From assembly GCA_947502885.1 (NCBI GenBank), contig CANNBP010000028.1, positions 1 to 39,252 on the forward strand: a stretch of DNA of 39,252 bases, read 5' to 3'. This document shows, piece by piece, positions 36,150 to 39,252 of the stretch. The position numbers were made by a program, and so were the translations under genes. Position 1 is the stretch's first letter. Every line of letters starts with the position of its first letter. The notes under the pieces are model-generated. The model was given only the letters and a program-made list of their open reading frames with translations, made no database searches and was not told where the DNA came from. This DNA comes from an uncultured Aquimarina sp. GTDB lineage: Bacteria > Bacteroidota > Bacteroidia > Flavobacteriales > Flavobacteriaceae.

Positions 36150-37868
36150 TCAAAAATATACGTTGATTTGTCTTGTTTTATAAGGTATAGCTTCATATAT
36201 TTGCACCGCTTTTGAAATAAAGCAAAGCACTAAAATAATGGTCGCGTAGCTCAGCTGGATAGAGCATCTGCCTTCTAAGCAGACGGTCACAGGTTCGAAT
36301 CCTGTCGCGATCACCAAAGCGGACAAATTAGTATAATTAGCTAATTGTCCGCTTTTATTTTTATCATAACTTACTGATAAAGAACTTACTATTTCTAAAA
36401 TTGGATTTACTGAATTGGTTCGAACTCTGTCTTTTTCTCGATTATATGTAATCCCCTTGGGGAATAGCAAGTTTTGAAGCTCTTGTTTACCTTTGTAATC
36501 ACTTAACTCCCACAATTTATTTAAGTTAGAAAACAAATTAATACAATTGTCTATGTAATTTTTAAGGTTCGAACTTTTTAAACTATTATTTTTTAATTCA
36601 TCTGATATCAATTGTCTTTCTTCTTCAAATTTTGAAATAAACTTTTCGTATAAAACTGTATCTATTTCCCCTAGCACATAGCGTTCTTGTGTTTTATCGA
36701 TCTTACTTTTTACTGAGGTTAATGATGCTTTTAAATGAACCGTATTATCCTTTTGTGATTTAAAATGATGCTCAAAAGTATATTGTAATTGTTTCTTTAA
36801 TGGTGCTATCCATTTTTTATCTATTTCAAAACAAGAAAGTATTTTTTGAAATTGTTCATGTAAAGCTTTAGAATTTCGATTACAAGAACAACCAACAGTT
36901 TTACATTTGTAATAATATAGATTTTTCTTTTTCACCAAATAACCCGTTAATGGGCTTTCACATGAATTACAAAATGCAAAGGTTTTAAGGGGTAAGTTAT
37001 CATTCTGTTTATTTTGTTTATAATTCTGATAATTTTTTGACTGAATACCATTTGCTTTTAAAAAAACCTCTTTAGATATAATAGGCTTGTGTTTCCCCTC
37101 GACAACTTCATTATCTAATATGCTATGTGAAAGCAAACCGCAATAAATTGGATTTCTAAAAATATCAGTAAGTCGTTGGCGATATATTGTTAATCCTTGT
37201 AATTTTAGCCTATCTATGATATCAGCATTCGCTAAATTTTCATTTACTTTCCAAAGAAAAATTTTCTTAATAAATTTTGCGTTCTCATCTGGTATGATAA
37301 TAGGTATATTCTGCTCATTTCTTGCATTTTTATACCCTAAAGGTGCTACTCCCATATAATAACCATTTAAAAGGCGATGTCGCATCCCTGTTATCGTTTT
37401 ATCTCGTCTAATATCATTATCATATCGACTGTATAGTAAATGGAAATTTTGCATGAATGTACCTGTAGGTGTATCACTATCCACATTTTGAGAAATTGAA
37501 AGCACTTTAATTCCTTTTTTCTTTAACTCCTCAACAGTCGCAATTGCTAACCCTCCTGTTCTAGAATACCTATCTAGACTATGTACTATAATATTAGTTA
37601 TTTTCTTTCGCTTTACATAAGCAAGCATTTCTTTATACGCTTTTCTTTCATCTGTCTTCGCACTTTCATAAGTACCACCAAAATACTGGCATACTTCATA
37701 ACCATTTTTAATAGCAAACTCAGTACAAATTTCTTTTTGACTTTCAAGACTAGTATTATCTTTTTGTTTTGCATCTGAAACTCTGGTATAAATTACCGCC
37801 TTATTATTTCTTACTATTTTCTTGTGGTTCTTCTTCGCGAAGTTTTGAAATTGTTCTAATGCGCTCAT
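36150..37868 (-). CDS. Large serine recombinase (site-specific integrase)
   Basis: 572 residues. Resolvase domain (about 23-165) with nucleophile S31 in YTRVSD and the SLDRYSRTGG arginine motif, then a recombinase domain (about 170-275, GVAPLGY, RNPIYCGLL), a zinc ribbon (C300, C303, C322, C327/C329) and a coiled-coil (about 380-450). It cuts and joins DNA through a phosphoserine link to integrate or excise an element. The frame runs on into a terminator (about 504-518), the complete antisense tRNA-Arg (518-543) and host DNA (544-572), so the true functional end is probably near residue 500 and the tail depends on the integration site. The start overlaps the small upstream gene by 65 bases. 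Confidence 0.9.
   Translation of the reverse strand: MSALEQFQNFAKKNHKKIVRNNKAVIYTRVSDAKQKDNTSLESQKEICTEFAIKNGYEVCQYFGGTYESAKTDERKAYKEMLAYVKRKKITNIIVHSLDRYSRTGGLAIATVEELKKKGIKVLSISQNVDSDTPTGTFMQNFHLLYSRYDNDIRRDKTITGMRHRLLNGYYMGVAPLGYKNARNEQNIPIIIPDENAKFIKKIFLWKVNENLANADIIDRLKLQGLTIYRQRLTDIFRNPIYCGLLSHSILDNEVVEGKHKPIISKEVFLKANGIQSKNYQNYKQNKQNDNLPLKTFAFCNSCESPLTGYLVKKKNLYYYKCKTVGCSCNRNSKALHEQFQKILSCFEIDKKWIAPLKKQLQYTFEHHFKSQKDNTVHLKASLTSVKSKIDKTQERYVLGEIDTVLYEKFISKFEEERQLISDELKNNSLKSSNLKNYIDNCINLFSNLNKLWELSDYKGKQELQNLLFPKGITYNREKDRVRTNSVNPILEIVSSLSVSYDKNKSGQLANYTNLSALVIATGFEPVTVCLEGRCSIQLSYATIILVLCFISKAVQIYEAIPYKTRQINVYF
36173..36203 (+). promoter_or_regulatory. Promoter of tRNA-Arg
   Basis: TTG at 36173-36175, 20 bases, TATATTTG at 36196-36203, then CACCGC. 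This is a near-perfect Bacteroidota promoter, about 37 bases before the tRNA. The TATATTTGCACC(C)GC string is shared with the promoters at the left end of the window. Confidence 0.75.
36240..36316 (+). tRNA. tRNA-Arg (anticodon TCT)
   Basis: 77 bases including an encoded CCA (36314-36316). Acceptor GGTCGCG pairs with CGCGATC (one G-U), the D-arm is GCTCAGCTGGATAGAGC, the anticodon stem TCTGC/GCAGA encloses loop CTTCTAA with anticodon TCT, and the T-arm is ACAGGTTCGAATCCTGT. It reads AGA codons, which are common in this AT-rich genome. The gene is overlapped on the other strand by the serine recombinase frame, and is the likely integration site of the element to the right. Confidence 0.97.
36316..36360 (+). 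terminator. tRNA-Arg terminator, inside the recombinase frame
   Basis: Stem AAAGCGGACAAATTAG (36316-36331) with CTAATTGTCCGCTTT (36341-36355), one bulged base, a 9-base loop and a T-rich tail. It ends the tRNA transcript, yet on the minus strand it is in the recombinase coding frame (residues about 504-518). Confidence 0.85.
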
Positions 37869-38025
37869 TTTGAATTATTACTTTATGTGCCAATAAGGAT
37901 AAGTTCTTAAAAGCCTTAATCATTTCTTTTGCCTGTTCATCTGATAAATCACTTAGCCCATCAAACCCTTTTAACTCTTCAATGGTTAGTACTTTTAATT
38001 CTTCATTATTTTCAGATGTATTCAT
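37804..38025 (-). CDS. Small protein encoded upstream of the serine recombinase
   Basis: 73 residues, no recognised family. It is charged and probably helical (LTIEELKGFDGLSDLSDEQ, then EMIKAFKNLSLLAHKVIIQN), with a K/E-rich tail. Its last 65 bases overlap the start of the recombinase gene in another frame; the resolvase domain needs its start at 37868, so both reading frames appear real and translation is likely coupled. A role as recombinase partner (directionality or regulatory factor) is inferred from position only. Confidence 0.65.
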   Translation of the reverse strand: MNTSENNEELKVLTIEELKGFDGLSDLSDEQAKEMIKAFKNLSLLAHKVIIQNERIRTISKLREEEPQENSKK

Positions 38026-38029
38026 TTTA

Positions 38030-38081
38030 ACAGGTATTTTATTCGTTTGTTTAACACGAATATATACGCCCTAATACCTGT
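38030..38081. promoter_or_regulatory. Nested inverted repeats upstream of the recombinase operon, candidate operator
   Basis: Outer perfect 9-bp repeat ACAGGTATT (38030-38038) with AATACCTGT (38073-38081); inner repeat ATTCGT (38041-38046) with ACGAAT (38056-38061). The set starts 5 bases before the small gene's ATG. On the minus strand TATATTCG within it resembles a -7 box, so a bound repressor could cover the promoter. Confidence 0.5.
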
Positions 38082-38302
38082 ATTTTTGTTGTTTGTAAAC
38101 ATTGTCTTACTTATATCTTTTCTGTCCGAATCAAGACAAAAAATAACACTCTAAAAATCCTATAAGAATGTATCTATTTTCTTATCATCAACAATATTTA
38201 CATTATCAAGACAATATTTTCATTACAAAATGATAATTATTTTTTATAAATAAGTGGATTTTAAAAGAAATAAATTCGCTGTCATAGACTAAGAAAAGGA
38301 AA

Positions 38303-38410
38303 ATGTGTAGACACAGATATGTAACCACCACAGAACGCTACCTTAAGTCATTAGGAGTATTAGAAGGTGAAAACGCTGTGTCAATGTTACCAGATATACA
38401 ACACTCGTAA
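38303..38410 (+). pseudogene. Tyrosine recombinase C-terminal relic
   Basis: A 35-codon frame reading HRYVTTTERYLKSLGV and ending DIQHS. The pattern H-x-x-x-TTTERYLKSLG fits the C-terminal block of phage-type tyrosine integrases (HxxxxTTxxY, the tyrosine being the nucleophile). A stop lies six codons upstream of the ATG and the rest of the enzyme is absent, so this is a remnant. Identification rests on this short motif only. Confidence 0.5.
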
Positions 38411-38419
38411 ACCTATGTA

Positions 38420-38457
38420 AATAACAAACCCCGTCGATTTCAACGGGGTTTGTTATT
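38420..38457. terminator. Bidirectional terminator
   Basis: Perfect 15-bp stem AATAACAAACCCCGT (38420-38434) with ACGGGGTTTGTTATT (38443-38457) and an 8-base loop. It separates the integrase relic from the minus-strand gene at 38475. Confidence 0.88.
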
Positions 38458-38474
38458 AATTCTATAATAACTAA

Positions 38475-39056
38475 TTAGTGACTATATATTGGTACTGTCG
38501 TATAACCTAATTCATAGCACTTAACAGTACTATTTTTCATCTCTGATCTAAAAATCAAGAAAATATTATATCTAAAACCTGTCTTATAGTTATTCTTCTC
38601 CAAATATTCATAAGGATATCTAGTAGCCCGTAAAAATCTCCTTAATTCCAAATCAGTAAGAGGTAATACCTTTTTCTTAAAATCTTCCAAAGAAATCACA
38701 TTACCTTCATGTGCCATGTACTCAATCATTGCTTTAGGCAATATATAACTATAATTAGGGGAACGCCAAGAACAATCTTTTAAATGCTCAAATATTAAAA
38801 GCCAATTTTTGTTTTCATTCCCTATTTCAAATTTAAGTGGTACAAGTGGTGGCTCATTAAGATTTATAGAATCTTTGACTTTATCCACTATAATAAAAAT
38901 ACTATTCTTTGGGATCTGGGCATTAATTACACCAACACCTATAATTAAAAGTAATAGTACTATTTTTTTCTTTATTTCATACAAATTTATTGACTCTCCA
39001 TTTCTTTTACTTCGAATAATCATTTTATCTATAATAGGTTTATCCACGTGTAACAA
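38475..39056 (-). CDS. Unrecognised exported protein
   Basis: 193 residues if read from the TTG at 39056. No family is recognised. A clear signal-type stretch, KKKIVLLLLIIGVGVINAQ, lies unusually far in, at residues about 29-47; the true start may therefore be a later TTG just before it (LYEIKKK), giving about 170 residues. The mature part has two tryptophans (NWLLIFEHL, CSWRSPNYSY), the helix LEDFKKKVLPLTDLELRRFL and two cysteines. It ends at the terminator 38420-38457 and belongs to the accessory region right of tRNA-Arg. Confidence 0.55.
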   Translation of the reverse strand: MLHVDKPIIDKMIIRSKRNGESINLYEIKKKIVLLLLIIGVGVINAQIPKNSIFIIVDKVKDSINLNEPPLVPLKFEIGNENKNWLLIFEHLKDCSWRSPNYSYILPKAMIEYMAHEGNVISLEDFKKKVLPLTDLELRRFLRATRYPYEYLEKNNYKTGFRYNIFLIFRSEMKNSTVKCYELGYTTVPIYSH

Positions 39057-39152
39057 TCGCTCTATTTTGGCTCCTCTTTTATCTAATAGATTTGTTTCAG
39101 GATGCGCGTGATTAAATACTGTTTGCCTATTTACTTTTGTGGCAGCGAGTAT

Positions 39153-39252
39153 CTATATTTCCGGAGGTACAATATGATTATTTTCTAACCAAACGTAAAG
39201 TGCAAAAATTAGTACAACAGAAAACCGGTTATATAAAAATATAACCGACTTC
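39153..39252 (-). CDS. Partial reading frame at window edge (C-terminal end)
   Basis: The minus strand from the window edge reads about 32 codons, ending RFSVVLIFALYVWLENNHIV then PPEI and TAG (39153-39155). The hydrophobic stretch suggests a last membrane helix of a protein that begins outside the window. The stop is in the same frame as the gene at 38475-39056. Too short to identify. Confidence 0.3.
   Translation of the reverse strand, partial: KSVIFLYNRFSVVLIFALYVWLENNHIVPPEI

Larger units (their letters stand above)
38026..38474. other. Control region and debris behind the recombinase operon
   Basis: 449 bases without a complete gene. It contains the nested inverted repeats before the recombinase operon (38030-38081), about 220 AT-rich bases with nothing recognisable, a short tyrosine-recombinase-like relic (38303-38410) and a strong terminator (38420-38457). 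Confidence 0.6.

Noticed and set aside
36150..36316. Reading the integrase tail as a genuine conserved domain
   Set aside because: The tail sequence is exactly the antisense of the tRNA-Arg gene and its flanks, so it cannot be used as evidence of protein function.
38809..39111. 100-codon plus-strand frame at the right end
   Set aside because: Antisense to the exported-protein gene at 38475-39056, which has a clear signal peptide and its own terminator; the plus-strand product has no domain.

Overview
The window is AT-rich chromosomal DNA from a member of the Bacteroidota, most likely Flavobacteriaceae. The support is: promoters of the Bacteroidota type (TTG, about 19-21 bases, TAnnTTTG); a type IX secretion C-terminal sorting domain; the DUF4294 protein, M42 peptidase and DUF3857 families in their usual form; and the single-chain 462-residue GlmM form. 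The genus cannot be fixed from sequence alone.

Layout. 1-636 has no convincing protein gene, but carries three repeated leftward promoters of the kind that drive stable RNAs, aimed at a tRNA-like fragment at the window edge. 637-7120 holds a DUF4294 protein, an M42 aminopeptidase and two consecutive DUF3857 proteins; the first has an intact transglutaminase triad and the second a decayed one. 7183-11365 is an acetate module on the minus strand: a DUF4212 small subunit, a sodium/acetate-type symporter and acetyl-CoA synthetase. 11508-14024 holds a Nudix hydrolase, Dps, a secreted propeller protein and a small secreted protein.

14112-21495 is the most unusual chromosomal part. A 1235-residue outer-membrane protein joins a metallophosphoesterase, a possible kinase-like middle and a C-terminal beta-barrel. 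It is divergent from an HD phosphohydrolase fused to a Pycsar-type membrane effector domain (PycTM/DUF5706), which converges on a GAF-domain protein. No nucleotide cyclase is present.

21767-36034 is core metabolism and envelope upkeep: a TlpA-type thioredoxin lipoprotein, a rhomboid protease, two tandem LpxL-like acyltransferases, GlmM, an AcpH-ggt-AlkD run, a secreted protein with duplicated FnIII plus carbohydrate-binding units, YciI, DnaK and L-serine ammonia-lyase. Convergent gene pairs are mostly separated by strong bidirectional hairpin terminators.

From 36240 to the right edge the window enters a probable integrated element or integration hot spot at a tRNA-Arg(TCT) gene. A large serine recombinase is read toward the tRNA; its frame runs antisense through the tRNA terminator and the whole tRNA, and ends in host DNA. 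Behind it are a small overlapping co-transcribed gene, an inverted-repeat control region, a tyrosine-recombinase relic and an unrecognised secreted protein. The other end of the element is outside the window.
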